A stretch of DNA of 64,000 nt from positions 2,394,001-2,458,000 of the forward strand of contig NZ_CP085442.1 in NCBI RefSeq assembly GCF_023824195.1, in the 5' to 3' direction. The notes below the pieces were generated by a model, which saw only the letters and a program-made list of their open reading frames with translations, was not told where the DNA came from and did no database searches. Each line of letters begins with the position of its first letter. Position 1 is the first letter of the stretch. Both the position numbers and the translations under genes were made by a program. This DNA comes from Priestia megaterium. GTDB lineage: Bacteria > Bacillota > Bacilli > Bacillales > Bacillaceae_H. Positions 23,760 to 33,117 of this stretch are shown piece by piece.

Positions 23760-25252
23760 TGAATACCGCTCTGATTATTATTTTTGGTTTTTTACTTTTA
23801 GCTATTTATCTTGGAATTCGAGCTACGCGAGGCAAAAAAATGGATTTAGAACAGTGGAGCGTAGGCGGCAGAGGTTTTGGAACTATTTTTGTCTTCTTTT
23901 TGATGGCGGGTGAAATCTATACTACTTTTACGTTTCTAGGAGGAAGCGCTTGGGCATATGGAAAAGGAGGGCCAGCGTTTTATATTTTAGCCTATATTTC
24001 TTTAGCGTACGTGTTAGGGTATTGGATTGGTCCGCAAATATGGCGATATGCGAAGAAACATAAGCTCATGTCTCAGCCGGATTTTTTTGTTTCAAAATAC
24101 AACAGCCCGTTTCTAGGCATCGTTGTTTCTTGCGCAGGGGTGCTGGCAATTGTTCCTTATATTATTTTACAATTCAAAGGCTTAGGTATTATTGTATCTG
24201 AAGCTTCTTATGGCTCTATCTCTTCAACCGCAGCCATTTGGATTGGAGCCATATCATTAACGGTTTACTTAATGATATCAGGCATACATGGTTCCGCGTG
24301 GACGGCTATTGTCAAAGATATTATGATTTTTATTGTCGTATTATTTTTAGGAATATATATGCCGTTTCATTATTACGGAGGCTTACAGCCAATGTTTGAG
24401 GCTGTGCATCAAGCAAATCCAACGTTTCTTACTCTTCCCAAGACAGGGCTAAGTATTTCGTGGTTTATTTCTACAGTCATGCTGACCGTATTAGGATTTT
24501 ACATGTGGCCGCATACGTTTAATGCAACGTATTCAGCTGAAAACGAGAATGTATTTCGAAAGAATTCTATTATAAGTCCTATTTATACGTTAATGCTGCT
24601 TTTTGTCTTTTTTGTAGGGTTTACTGCTCTTATGCAGGTACCTGGACTACAAGGCGCAGAAGCGGACTTGTCACTGCTTCGTCTTTCCATTCAAACATTT
24701 GATCCGTGGATTGTCGGCTTTATTGGCGCAGCTGGTTTATTAACAGCACTTGTGCCTGGATCGATGCTTTTGATGGCAGCTTCTACGTCACTATCTAAAA
24801 ACGTTTATGGCGTTCTTGTTCCCTCAGCGACGGGCAAACAAATTTCGATACTGGCTAAATGCTTCGTACCGGTCATTGCGCTTGTTTCAGTCTATTTTAC
24901 GCTTCATGGAGGGAATACGATTGTAACGCTTTTACTAATGGGCTACAGCATTGTGACGCAGCTGTTTCCTGCTTTTATTTTTAGTTTAATGAAAAACAAT
25001 ATCGTGACTAAATACGGGGCGTGTGCAGGTATTGTTGCCGGCATTGCGTCTGTGATGTATATAACGATTACTGAAACAACGCTTGGCACGTTGTTTCCTG
25101 CGTTGCCACAAATCATTAAAGATACAAATGTCGGCGTTATTTCTTTATTTATTAATTTAGTTGTATTAATGGTGGTCAGTTTAGCAACGAAAAAAATCAC
25201 CGCACAGCCGCATTTTGAAAGCGGGGCAGTAGATGGAAAACAAATTTTGTGA
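23759..25252 (+). CDS. Sodium:solute symporter (SSS family)
   Basis: 497 residues, about 13 transmembrane segments. Family blocks are visible near the front (GRGFGTIFVFFLMAGEIYTTFTFLG) and in the middle (GLLTALVPGSMLLMAASTS). It belongs to the Na+-coupled SSS family, the YhjB/monocarboxylate type with a DUF3311 partner. The substrate is not known; pantothenate, proline and short organic acids occur in the family. Coupled to the preceding gene by a one-base overlap. Note that the 20-residue rule keeps motif quotes short; read residues from the translation. Confidence 0.85.
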   Translation: MNTALIIIFGFLLLAIYLGIRATRGKKMDLEQWSVGGRGFGTIFVFFLMAGEIYTTFTFLGGSAWAYGKGGPAFYILAYISLAYVLGYWIGPQIWRYAKKHKLMSQPDFFVSKYNSPFLGIVVSCAGVLAIVPYIILQFKGLGIIVSEASYGSISSTAAIWIGAISLTVYLMISGIHGSAWTAIVKDIMIFIVVLFLGIYMPFHYYGGLQPMFEAVHQANPTFLTLPKTGLSISWFISTVMLTVLGFYMWPHTFNATYSAENENVFRKNSIISPIYTLMLLFVFFVGFTALMQVPGLQGAEADLSLLRLSIQTFDPWIVGFIGAAGLLTALVPGSMLLMAASTSLSKNVYGVLVPSATGKQISILAKCFVPVIALVSVYFTLHGGNTIVTLLLMGYSIVTQLFPAFIFSLMKNNIVTKYGACAGIVAGIASVMYITITETTLGTLFPALPQIIKDTNVGVISLFINLVVLMVVSLATKKITAQPHFESGAVDGKQIL

Positions 25253-25414
25253 AAATCTTTTTCTAATTGCGTTTTAAGAACATCATGAAGGGTATAAAAG
25301 TAGTGCATCACCAAAATGTTCAATATGGCTGCAAGACATACAAAAAGCAGCCTTCTCGATAAAATGTAACGATTGCGTTGTTTTTAAACATAGGTAACGA
25401 GTGTGAAAAGCAAC

Positions 25415-25447
25415 AAGACGTATGCCACAAGCGGTGTACGTCTTTTC
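25415..25447 (+). terminator. Terminator between the symporter and the FbpA-like gene
   Basis: AAGACGTA / TACGTCTT stem with TTTT; 165 bases after the symporter stop. Confidence 0.6.
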
Positions 25448-25483
25448 TATGAAAGATATTTACCTAAAAAAGGAGATGATAAC

Positions 25484-25651
25484 ATGACATCTGAAAAAGC
25501 ATTTGAGCAAAAGAAAGATCTTTTAATGAATCAAATTATTGAATCGGGTTACTTTAAAGCAGAAGACGGGAGACATTTGTACGAATTGAATTTAAGTGAA
25601 CTAGAACAAACGCATCACGATCTTCAAAACCAAAAGATAAGAGAAGTATAA
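25484..25651 (+). CDS. FbpA-family small protein (Fur-regulated basic protein type)
   Basis: 55 residues from ATG 25484, selected by AAAAAAGGAG nine bases upstream; the longer frame from 25403 runs through a terminator. The pattern KKDLLMNQIIESGYFK...HLYELNLSELEQ matches the FbpA family, where B. subtilis FbpA helps the small RNA FsrA in iron sparing. Unlike its namesake it is not basic. No clear Fur box was seen upstream. Confidence 0.7.
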   Translation: MTSEKAFEQKKDLLMNQIIESGYFKAEDGRHLYELNLSELEQTHHDLQNQKIREV

Positions 25652-25835
25652 TTAAAATCTCCCAGATTATTAGAAATTCAGCTGATTTCGTCCAGCTGTT
25701 CAGTTTGTTCCTCCGCGGCTTTTTTGCTTGAAAGCAGGCACTTTTCTTTTTCTTCCGGTGCGTTTACAACCTCGCTGTTTCCAATCATACTCCTCAAACA
25801 TATAACTCAACACTTAAGAAACATGCGAATAAAAA

Positions 25836-25866
25836 CAAAAAAAGCGCAGAAGCTGCGCTTTTTTTG
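25836..25866. terminator. Terminator downstream of the exonuclease gene
   Basis: AAAGCGCAG-AAG-CTGCGCTTT with A- and T-runs on both sides; it serves the minus-strand gene. Confidence 0.85.
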
Positions 25867-25871
25867 TTGAG

Positions 25872-26465
25872 TTAAAAACGAGTGGAAGCCGCTGTTTTTT
25901 TAGGTTTGCTCATTGCTTTTTTTAATACTTCAGAAAAATAGGGCTCTCCGCTAGGATTTTGCTGTCTAAGCAAGTCAATGGTTCCTTTCACATCATCCAT
26001 AGCTCTGTGAGCGTGCTCTCTCTCAATATTATGATGATCAAGAAGCGTTGTTAGTTTTTTATTAGGAAAGCCGTACTCTTTCCATTTGACAGCACGCATA
26101 GAGCAGTGCCATTTTTGGTTAAATAAAGATGGATACCGTTTTAAAAGAAAACTGCGGTCGAAAGAAGCATTATGAGCGATGATAGCCGAAACGCTAGTTA
26201 ACAGCGATTCCACTTTTTTATCGTCTAATGTTTTATTTTTGACCATCTCATTTGTAATTCCCGTTAAGTTTGTAATGTACGGGAAAATGGGAGTTGAAGG
26301 CATATTAAATTCTTCATATTCTTCTACAATGTCGATTATTTCTCCGGTAGAAGAATCATAAGAAACAACAGCAATGGCTAGTTCGATAATATCGCATGTT
26401 TGAGCACTTAATCCCGTTGTTTCAACATCTAAAACGGCTGCTAATTTCACTTGTTCAGTTGACAA
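25872..26465 (-). CDS. DnaQ-like 3'-5' exonuclease (DEDDh)
   Basis: 197 residues with Exo I (VLDVETTG, Asp13 and Glu15), Exo II (IIAHNASFDRSFL) and Exo III epsilon type (EREHAHRAMDDVKGT) with catalytic His and Asp. It resembles the proofreading epsilon subunit or the exonuclease part of PolC, but stands alone, so a role in DNA repair or RNA trimming is possible. GGGAGGGCG precedes the start. The C-terminal tail is basic. Confidence 0.88.
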   Translation of the reverse strand: MSTEQVKLAAVLDVETTGLSAQTCDIIELAIAVVSYDSSTGEIIDIVEEYEEFNMPSTPIFPYITNLTGITNEMVKNKTLDDKKVESLLTSVSAIIAHNASFDRSFLLKRYPSLFNQKWHCSMRAVKWKEYGFPNKKLTTLLDHHNIEREHAHRAMDDVKGTIDLLRQQNPSGEPYFSEVLKKAMSKPKKTAASTRF

Positions 26466-26698
26466 CTCGTCGCCCTCCCTTTCTATTTATCATTCTATTA
26501 GCTTATCATTTTTTAACAGAAAACGTTAGTAAAAAAGATGAGGGAGCACGTACATGGGTTTATTTTATACGCCCACGTGGAAAAGGAATTTACTTTTTTA
26601 AAGGAGATGACGATAGGAAAGGAGAATAGTAATATTTACTCATCTAAATTAAGTCTTCATTGAAAATAATGAAATGAAGGAAGAAGGGGATCGTTATC

Positions 26699-26995
26699 AT
26701 GCAATTGCTGTATATGGTACTTTTTCTTGTCTTAATTTTTTGGGGAATTACATCTTTTATTCATTACAGGAATCAAACTATTAAAGTTCGTTTGAACAAA
26801 CATTATACGAATGCAGTAGAATGGATTGAAGCTGTTAAACAAGAGCTAGAAAAGCAAGGGAAATCCGTGAGTTATGAAGGGGATTTCTTGTTTAAAATTG
26901 ATGAAAAACCTTATGAAATCGCAGCGCGTAATATATCTATTTGGAGCATGTCACTCTATCATATCTTGCTGCAGCGTCAAAAAGAACATTCTTAA
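26699..26995 (+). CDS. Small membrane-anchored protein, unknown
   Basis: 98 residues: one N-terminal transmembrane helix (about 2-20), then a soluble domain with a helix (NAVEWIEAVKQELEKQGKSV) and beta strands (YEGDFLFKIDEKPYEIAARN). GAAGGAAGAAGGGGATCG precedes the ATG. Single gene with its own terminator. I do not recognise the family. Confidence 0.65.
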   Translation: MQLLYMVLFLVLIFWGITSFIHYRNQTIKVRLNKHYTNAVEWIEAVKQELEKQGKSVSYEGDFLFKIDEKPYEIAARNISIWSMSLYHILLQRQKEHS

Positions 26996-27006
26996 ATACA
27001 GAGATC

Positions 27007-27038
27007 ATCACTTCTCGTCTATCGAGAAGTGATTTTTT
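27007..27038 (+). terminator. Terminator after the small membrane protein gene
   Basis: ATCACTTCTCG-TCTAT-CGAGAAGTGAT then seven T's. Confidence 0.9.
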
Positions 27039-27365
27039 TATCTTTCTGTATCCATAATGGGGAATTTTTGTTTTTATATAATAGTAATACGGAAAAGATG
27101 GTTCTAATTTCCTAAAAAAATACGCTTCATGTATTTTTAGTTTTGGTTATCGATTTGGCATGTAATTTGCATATGTAAGAAGGGTTTATCAGACATTTTA
27201 ATTGTCAGGCAAAGAAAACTAGCTACATACTATAAAACTATTTTACATTATCTACTAGAATAAAAAAATTTTAATAATATAGTAAAATGTAGTTGACCTT
27301 CCTAGTTTTAGAATATAAAATAAATCTTGCTAATAGTTTGAAAATTCTAAAATGGAGGGGTTTAC
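27039..27365 (+). promoter_or_regulatory. Long upstream region of the immune inhibitor A gene
   Basis: About 330 gene-free bases. TTGACC (27293-27298), a 17-base spacer and TAAAAT (27316-27321) make a good sigma-A promoter 45 bases before the start. Farther up, around 27156-27176, CATGTAATTTGCATATG is a loose dyad. The AT-rich remainder may hold regulator sites; no PlcR box of correct spacing was found. Confidence 0.5.
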
Positions 27366-29717
27366 TTGAAAAGCTGGAAAAAGATTTTGGGGACATCTTT
27401 TCTTGCCACAACTGTTACATTAAGCGGAGTGGGGCTAGTACTTATGAATGGAAGTACTGCTTCAGCTAAAACCGCACAATCGGAGGAACTTCCGAGTTCA
27501 CCAATTGATATGAATACAGTACCGGAAGAAAGATTGGCTAACGCACTGAAAAACCAAGGAGTTATTTCTCAAAGTGCAACACCGCAAGAAGTGAAGAAAG
27601 CCGTTACTTCTTACATAAACAAAAAAGATGCACATAAAGAGAGCATGAAGGGACATAAAGCTAGCAAAATTGATTTGAAAGCTAAAGAAATGCAAACAAA
27701 ACAAAAAGAAAAGTTTCAACGAGGCGAATTTGCTAATATTAAGTCTCAAGGAAACAATTCGGGGAACGGGGTAAACGTTAAACCTGCAGCTCAGGCAAAA
27801 TATAAAGGACAAGTGAGAAAAGATAAAGTTCTTGTTCTTTTAGTCGAATACGCAGACTTTAAGCACAACAATGTCGTTCAAGAACCTGGTTACATGTATG
27901 CAAAAGATTTTAACCGAAATCACTATCAGCAATTAATGTTTGGAAAGAAAGACTTTACGCTATTTAACGGAAAGAAAATTAAAACGTTTAAACAATATTA
28001 TGAAGAACAGTCTGGAGGTAGTTACACAGTAGATGGAACGGTTTCTGACTGGTTAACTGTACCTGGAAACGCAAAAGAATACGGAGCAGACAATCCAGCG
28101 GGAGGAAACGATAATGCGCCTGGATCTAAAGGGCCCCGTAATCTTGTAAAAGAAGCGCTTGCTGCAGCAGCAAAGAGCGGCATTAACCTTTCAGATTATG
28201 ATCAATTCGATCAATATGATATCGATGGAGACGGCAACCGCAATGAGCCTGACGGCATAGTGGACCACTTAATGGTCATTCATGCTGGAACTGGGCAAGA
28301 AGCAGGTGGAGGTAAACTAGGAAACGATGCTATCTGGTCTCATCGCTCTACTTTGGGACAAGTGTATAAAGTTCCTGAAACAAACATGGCTGCTTATGAT
28401 TATACAATTGAACCAGAAGACGGAGCAGTTGGCGTTTTTGCTCATGAATTTGGCCATGATTTAGGTTTGCCGGATGAGTATGATACACAGTATACGGGTC
28501 AAGGTGAGCCGGTAGGCGTTTGGTCAATTATGAGCGGAGGGAGCTGGGCTGGTGAAGTAGCTGGAACAGAACCGACAAGTTTCTCCCCGCAAAATAAAGA
28601 GTTTTTCCAAGCAAATATGGGTGGAAACTGGGCAAATATCCAACAAATCAACAGCAAAAACATTACAAAATCGGGCTCTGTAAGTGTGGTTGATCAAAGC
28701 GTCACAAAGTCTAAACGACCGGGTATTGTAAAGATTAATTTACCTAAAAAAGCTGTTCAAGGGATTAAGCCAGAGTTTGGAAGCAATTATTACTACAGTA
28801 AACGCGGAGACGATCTGCATACGATAATGACGACGCCAGAGTTTGATTTAACAACGGCCAAAACAGCGACGTTCAATTATAAAGCGTTCTATGAAGTAGA
28901 GGCAGAATACGATTATTTATATGTAAATGCGATTCTTCCTGACGGTTCAAAAGTTCTGTTAGATACAATTGGTGATAAAGCGAATAATGCAGACGGTTCC
29001 GCAGAAACCTCCGGCGGAAAATGGGAAGATAAAAGCTATGACTTAACGAAGGTTCTAGGTAAAAAAATCAAGCTTCAATTTGAATACGTAACAGACGGAG
29101 GACTTGCTCTTCAAGGATTTGCACTTGATAATGCCAGTTTAGTAGTAGATGGAAAAACGGTATTTACGGACGATGCTGAAGGAGCGCCAAAAGTAACGTT
29201 AGATGGATTTGAAAAGACAAACGGCATCAGCTATAAAGACAACTATTATTACCTTGAGTGGAGAAACTATGCAGGCAGTGATAAAGCACTTCAATTCGCG
29301 CGCGGTGCAAAATATAATACAGGCATGCTGCTTTGGTACGCAGATGAAAGCTATCTTGATAACTGGGTAGGACAACATCCGGGTGAAGGATTCCTTGGTG
29401 TAGTTGATTCACATGCTCATAAAGTTCTTTACTTTAATGTGAATGGGATTAGCACTACAGCAAATTCAAGCCGATATCAAATTGCAGACGCGGCGTTCTC
29501 ATTTGATAAATCACTTGCTTGGTCATATTCTCATAAAACGTGGGGAACTATTTCATCTAAAGAATCAAATGGAGTTACAAGCTTCAACGACAAAAAATCG
29601 TATTTAGATGAAAGAATTAAAGATGCAGGCCGCTTGCTTCCTCAAAACGGATTAAAATTAGACGTAATTGGTGAAGCAAAAGACAATTCAGCTGGTGCTG
29701 TATGGATTCATAAGTAA
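27366..29717 (+). CDS. inhA: Immune inhibitor A, secreted M6 metalloprotease
   Basis: 783 residues from a TTG start (TGGAGGGG upstream). Sec signal peptide (about 1-35, ending ASA), propeptide to about 145, and the M6 catalytic domain with zinc motif HEFGH (His360, Glu361, His364) followed by DLGLPDE. C-terminal MAM/beta-type domains follow ([19 protein letters not shown]). InhA-type proteases of the B. cereus group degrade host antimicrobial peptides and other proteins. The length is typical. It lies 10 kb from the peptide-type regulator at 17339, whose relatives often control such proteases; a link here is only a guess. Confidence 0.92.
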   Translation: MKSWKKILGTSFLATTVTLSGVGLVLMNGSTASAKTAQSEELPSSPIDMNTVPEERLANALKNQGVISQSATPQEVKKAVTSYINKKDAHKESMKGHKASKIDLKAKEMQTKQKEKFQRGEFANIKSQGNNSGNGVNVKPAAQAKYKGQVRKDKVLVLLVEYADFKHNNVVQEPGYMYAKDFNRNHYQQLMFGKKDFTLFNGKKIKTFKQYYEEQSGGSYTVDGTVSDWLTVPGNAKEYGADNPAGGNDNAPGSKGPRNLVKEALAAAAKSGINLSDYDQFDQYDIDGDGNRNEPDGIVDHLMVIHAGTGQEAGGGKLGNDAIWSHRSTLGQVYKVPETNMAAYDYTIEPEDGAVGVFAHEFGHDLGLPDEYDTQYTGQGEPVGVWSIMSGGSWAGEVAGTEPTSFSPQNKEFFQANMGGNWANIQQINSKNITKSGSVSVVDQSVTKSKRPGIVKINLPKKAVQGIKPEFGSNYYYSKRGDDLHTIMTTPEFDLTTAKTATFNYKAFYEVEAEYDYLYVNAILPDGSKVLLDTIGDKANNADGSAETSGGKWEDKSYDLTKVLGKKIKLQFEYVTDGGLALQGFALDNASLVVDGKTVFTDDAEGAPKVTLDGFEKTNGISYKDNYYYLEWRNYAGSDKALQFARGAKYNTGMLLWYADESYLDNWVGQHPGEGFLGVVDSHAHKVLYFNVNGISTTANSSRYQIADAAFSFDKSLAWSYSHKTWGTISSKESNGVTSFNDKKSYLDERIKDAGRLLPQNGLKLDVIGEAKDNSAGAVWIHK

Positions 29718-29731
29718 AATTAGACGTATTC

Positions 29732-29769
29732 AAAAAAGATCTGAAGAGCGTATTCTTCAGATCTTTTTT
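29732..29769 (+). terminator. Terminator after inhA
   Basis: AAAAGATCTGAAGA / TCTTCAGATCTTTT stem and T-run. Confidence 0.9.
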
Positions 29770-29940
29770 TATGTTAAGAAATCAAAATAAACTATGAGCT
29801 AAATAATCAAATTATTTAAGACCGTTTAAAAAATAAAATAAAGGGAATTTTCAACAGTGAATAATTGTTATTATGTCATGAAATTCATCCATATAATCAA
29901 TACTAATAGGTAAAGAAAATATTGAAAAGGAGTTCTAACT

Positions 29941-31320
29941 ATGAGCTATCGTATCGAAAGAGATTCAATTGGAGAAATCAAAGTGGCAGAAGATAAACTA
30001 TGGGGAGCGCAAACGCAAAGAAGTAAAGAAAACTTTCCAATAGGGATTGAAAAAATGCCGGTTGAAGTAATACGCGCTTTTGCAGTTTTGAAGAAAAGCG
30101 CGGCTATTAGTAATCATAAACTAGGCAAACTATCAGCAGGGAAATCGGAAGCCATCGTACAAGCTGCTAACGAAATTATTGAAGGGAAATGGAATGAACA
30201 TTTTCCTTTAGTGGTATGGCAGACAGGAAGCGGAACGCAATCAAACATGAATGTAAATGAAGTGATTTCCCACCGAGGAAACCAGCTAATAAATGGCGAC
30301 GAAACGCTCCATCCAAATGATGATGTCAATATGTCACAAAGCTCTAACGATACTTTTCCTACAGCTCTTCATATTGCAGCTGTACTAGAAGTCGAAGATC
30401 AATTATTGCCTGCTCTAAAAACATTAAAAGAAACGTTCGCTGCGAAGCAAGAGCAGTTTAAAGATATTATTAAAATAGGCAGAACCCATTTACAAGATGC
30501 TACACCGCTAACACTAGGACAAGAAATTAGCGGATGGCATCACATGCTCGAAAAGAATGAAGAAATGATTAAACAAAGCGTAGAGTATATGAAGGAGCTA
30601 GCTATTGGCGGTACAGCTGTTGGGACGGGGATAAATGCACACCCTGACTTCGGCAATGAAGTAGCGAAAGAAATCAGCAGCACGCTTGGAAAAACATTTA
30701 TCTCAGCACCTAATAAATTTCATGCATTAACAAGTCACGATCAAGTGGTTTATGCCCACGGTGCACTCAAAGCCTTAGCAGCTGACTTAATGAAAATCGC
30801 CAATGACGTACGCTGGCTGGCAAGCGGTCCTCGGAGCGGATTAGGTGAAATTACGATTCCTGCTAACGAACCAGGAAGTTCTATTATGCCTGGAAAAGTA
30901 AATCCAACTCAAAGTGAAGCTCTAACAATGGTTTCTGCACAAGTGTTAGGGAATGACGTGACGATTGGCATTGCGGCTAGTCAAGGAAACTTTGAATTAA
31001 ATGTATTTAAGCCGGTTATTATTTATAATTTTTTACAATCAGTCAGATTGCTGACAGATTCCATGCAGGCTTTTAACGATAAATGCGCAGTAGGAATTGA
31101 ACCCAACAAAGAAAAGATTCAGCATAATCTAGAAAATTCTCTTATGCTTGTAACAGCATTAAATCCGCACATAGGTTATGAAAATGCGGCTAAAATCGCC
31201 AAGCTGGCCCATCAGGAAGGAACGACATTAAAAGAAGCAGCGGTCAAAACAGGCCTTCTGACAGAAGAACAATTTGAGCAATGGGTAAATCCAGCTAATA
31301 TGATTCATCCATCAAAATAA
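29941..31320 (+). CDS. fumC: Fumarate hydratase, class II
   Basis: 459 residues, standard for class II fumarase (B. subtilis citG). It hydrates fumarate to malate in the TCA cycle. Visible family blocks are [14 protein letters not shown] (near 98), the active-site His in [11 protein letters not shown] (near 188) and the signature [13 protein letters not shown] (near 318-330). AAAAGGAG precedes the ATG. It is iron-sulfur-free and cytosolic. Single gene with strong terminator. Confidence 0.96.
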   Translation: MSYRIERDSIGEIKVAEDKLWGAQTQRSKENFPIGIEKMPVEVIRAFAVLKKSAAISNHKLGKLSAGKSEAIVQAANEIIEGKWNEHFPLVVWQTGSGTQSNMNVNEVISHRGNQLINGDETLHPNDDVNMSQSSNDTFPTALHIAAVLEVEDQLLPALKTLKETFAAKQEQFKDIIKIGRTHLQDATPLTLGQEISGWHHMLEKNEEMIKQSVEYMKELAIGGTAVGTGINAHPDFGNEVAKEISSTLGKTFISAPNKFHALTSHDQVVYAHGALKALAADLMKIANDVRWLASGPRSGLGEITIPANEPGSSIMPGKVNPTQSEALTMVSAQVLGNDVTIGIAASQGNFELNVFKPVIIYNFLQSVRLLTDSMQAFNDKCAVGIEPNKEKIQHNLENSLMLVTALNPHIGYENAAKIAKLAHQEGTTLKEAAVKTGLLTEEQFEQWVNPANMIHPSK

Positions 31321-31362
31321 AAAAAGAAGCCAAGCATTCTGAGCTGCTTGGCTTCTTTTTTT
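31321..31362 (+). terminator. Terminator after fumC
   Basis: AAAAAGAAGCCAAGCA / TGCTTGGCTTCTTTTT, a 16-bp stem. Confidence 0.9.
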
Positions 31363-31492
31363 AATAAAATAAACATTGTTCTAAATAAACACAAAAAAGA
31401 AAATGCGGATTAAAAGGAATTTTACACTTCCTTATACTAGATTCAAGTACATACGATTAGGGTATGTACATGTTTATAAAGGAGGAATTCAA

Positions 31493-31732
31493 GTGACGTA
31501 CGAAGTGAAGTTTTATTTTGGAAATGAAAAATCAATCAGTACATTGGTTGAATCAGAAAATGTAAAAGAGCTTGAGGAATCTATTATTCATACGCAAGGA
31601 TGGTATCGTTATTATGACAAAAAACATGAAGCTTATTTAGCCATTCAAATGAGCAACGTTTTACACATTGTTATAAAAGAATATCAGGATCCAGAAAAAA
31701 CAGGGGTTTTGAGAGATTCGTCGTATACATAA
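31493..31732 (+). CDS. Small unknown protein ahead of the GH25 gene
   Basis: 79 residues from GTG 31493, selected by AAAGGAGG seven bases upstream. The first half is beta-rich (TYEVKFYFGNEKSISTLVES), the second ends with an acidic helix and a short tail. No known motif. It lies 26 bases ahead of the lysozyme gene and may share its transcript. Confidence 0.6.
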   Translation: MTYEVKFYFGNEKSISTLVESENVKELEESIIHTQGWYRYYDKKHEAYLAIQMSNVLHIVIKEYQDPEKTGVLRDSSYT

Positions 31733-31758
31733 GGAAGCTAGCAAAAGAGGTGAAAACT

Positions 31759-32655
31759 ATGCAAAGGCGACATTCAAATAATCCTATTATTCTCGACGTT
31801 TCTCATCATCAAGGAATCATTAATTGGAAAGAAATAAAAAACACCTCAGTAAAAGGGGTGTATATAAAGTTAACAGAAGGGGGAACTTTTGTAGACCCTA
31901 GATCCTATGAAAATTATATAGGTGCTAAAAATGCGGGCTTGAGAGTAGGATTTTATCATTATGCTCACTGTACAAATAGTCCGGAGAAAGAAGCTGCTTT
32001 TTTTATTACTCAGCTTGGACAAATGAAACTAGACCTTCCGCCGTGTTTGGATCTAGAAGAAGATAAGAAAAAGTCCAAAGAATTTGTTTCTCGCTTTGCC
32101 GTAAGCTGGCTCGAGCATGTTCACAAAACAACAGGGATTAAGCCTATCGTATATACGAACTATCATTTTGCTAAAACTTTTTTTACAAACGAAATAAGTA
32201 AGTATCCTTTGTGGGTAGCAAGATATAGTGCAGCCAACAGACAAGGCGGTATGCAACACCCTGGTGAGCTAAGTCAATGGCAGCGATGGGCAATGTTTCA
32301 GTATACGGATTCTGGCAGAGTAAAAGGCATTTCTACAAATGTGGATATAAACGAAATGGACTACTCATTTTTTAAAGAAGTTACGACGAATCTCTCTGTG
32401 ACAAATAATACAAAAGGACCTTTTGTGTATTCCAAAGGTGATAAAGGGATAGGAGTCAAACAAATTCAGCAAAATTTACTTGCACTAGGTTTTTTTCTTC
32501 CAAGGTTTGGAGCAGACGGTTTCTACGGAGATGAATTAATCGCTGCAGTGAAAAAATTTCAGGATCGATATGGCCTTTTTTCAGATGGAATAGCAGGAGC
32601 GGATACGCTGCTGCGTCTTGTTAAAGAAGTGAATAATCTGAATAATCGGGTTTGA
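31759..32655 (+). CDS. GH25 lysozyme with peptidoglycan-binding domain
   Basis: 298 residues. The GH25 muramidase domain (about 8-205) shows the catalytic-type acids in ILDVSHHQG and CLDLEED, plus GVYIKLTEGG. A peptidoglycan-binding type 1 domain follows (about 220-295: GDKGIGVKQIQQNLLALG, FGADGFYGDELIAAVKKFQ). There is no signal peptide, so it may act in spores or be exported with a phage-like holin. AGAGGTG selects ATG 31759. Confidence 0.88.
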   Translation: MQRRHSNNPIILDVSHHQGIINWKEIKNTSVKGVYIKLTEGGTFVDPRSYENYIGAKNAGLRVGFYHYAHCTNSPEKEAAFFITQLGQMKLDLPPCLDLEEDKKKSKEFVSRFAVSWLEHVHKTTGIKPIVYTNYHFAKTFFTNEISKYPLWVARYSAANRQGGMQHPGELSQWQRWAMFQYTDSGRVKGISTNVDINEMDYSFFKEVTTNLSVTNNTKGPFVYSKGDKGIGVKQIQQNLLALGFFLPRFGADGFYGDELIAAVKKFQDRYGLFSDGIAGADTLLRLVKEVNNLNNRV

Positions 32656-32716
32656 GAGATTACCTGAGGGGGAAAAGTTATTGTAAGATTCAAAAAGGTA
32701 CAAGGAAGGAGCTATT

Positions 32717-32983
32717 ATGAGAAAACGAAAACAAAAAGCATTGATATCAGGTATTACGCTATCAACGGTAGGAGTCGGCATTACGTCTTATATATTAAGT
32801 GATGCTGCGAAACGTCGAAAAGTAAAAGGGCTTGTTCGAAGTGCTAAAGTCAAACTTTCAAGTTTATCTAAAAAACAGCAGGTAAATGCTAGCCTAAATA
32901 AAGATGCTCATTCAGATCCTACGTACGTTTCTGAAAGTAATATGATTTCAGAAGGACCTATGTATCAAGACCAACATAGATAA
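32717..32983 (+). CDS. Small membrane protein, unknown
   Basis: 88 residues: a basic N-terminus (RKRKQK), a transmembrane helix (about 8-27), a Lys/Arg-rich juxtamembrane stretch, and a polar tail. AAGGAAGGAGC precedes the ATG. Followed by a strong terminator. Not recognised. Confidence 0.6.
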   Translation: MRKRKQKALISGITLSTVGVGITSYILSDAAKRRKVKGLVRSAKVKLSSLSKKQQVNASLNKDAHSDPTYVSESNMISEGPMYQDQHR

Positions 32984-33023
32984 TAAAAAAACTAGTCTTG
33001 CCTCGGGCGAGACTAGTTTTTTT
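32984..33023 (+). terminator. Terminator after the small membrane protein gene
   Basis: AAAACTAGTCTTGCC / GGGCGAGACTAGTTTT, long stem with T-run. Confidence 0.9.
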
Positions 33024-33117
33024 ATTATCTTAGAAAGAGTTGCGTCTATTCATGTTACACTCTCTATATAAGGGAATTTTTTAATGTCTATGTACAAGTA
33101 AAGGAGGAATAAAAGGC

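Noticed and set aside
25403..25483. N-terminal extension of the FbpA-like gene
   Set aside because: It crosses a terminator hairpin and the strong ribosome site lies at the inner ATG.
26396..26629. Plus-strand frame of 77 codons across the exonuclease start
   Set aside because: First half is antisense to the exonuclease gene; no ribosome site; second half has no recognisable protein.
27156..27176. PlcR-box-like dyad upstream of inhA (CATGTAATTTGCATATG)
   Set aside because: The spacing between the ATG and CAT halves is one base too short for the consensus and the first base differs; treated as a chance dyad.
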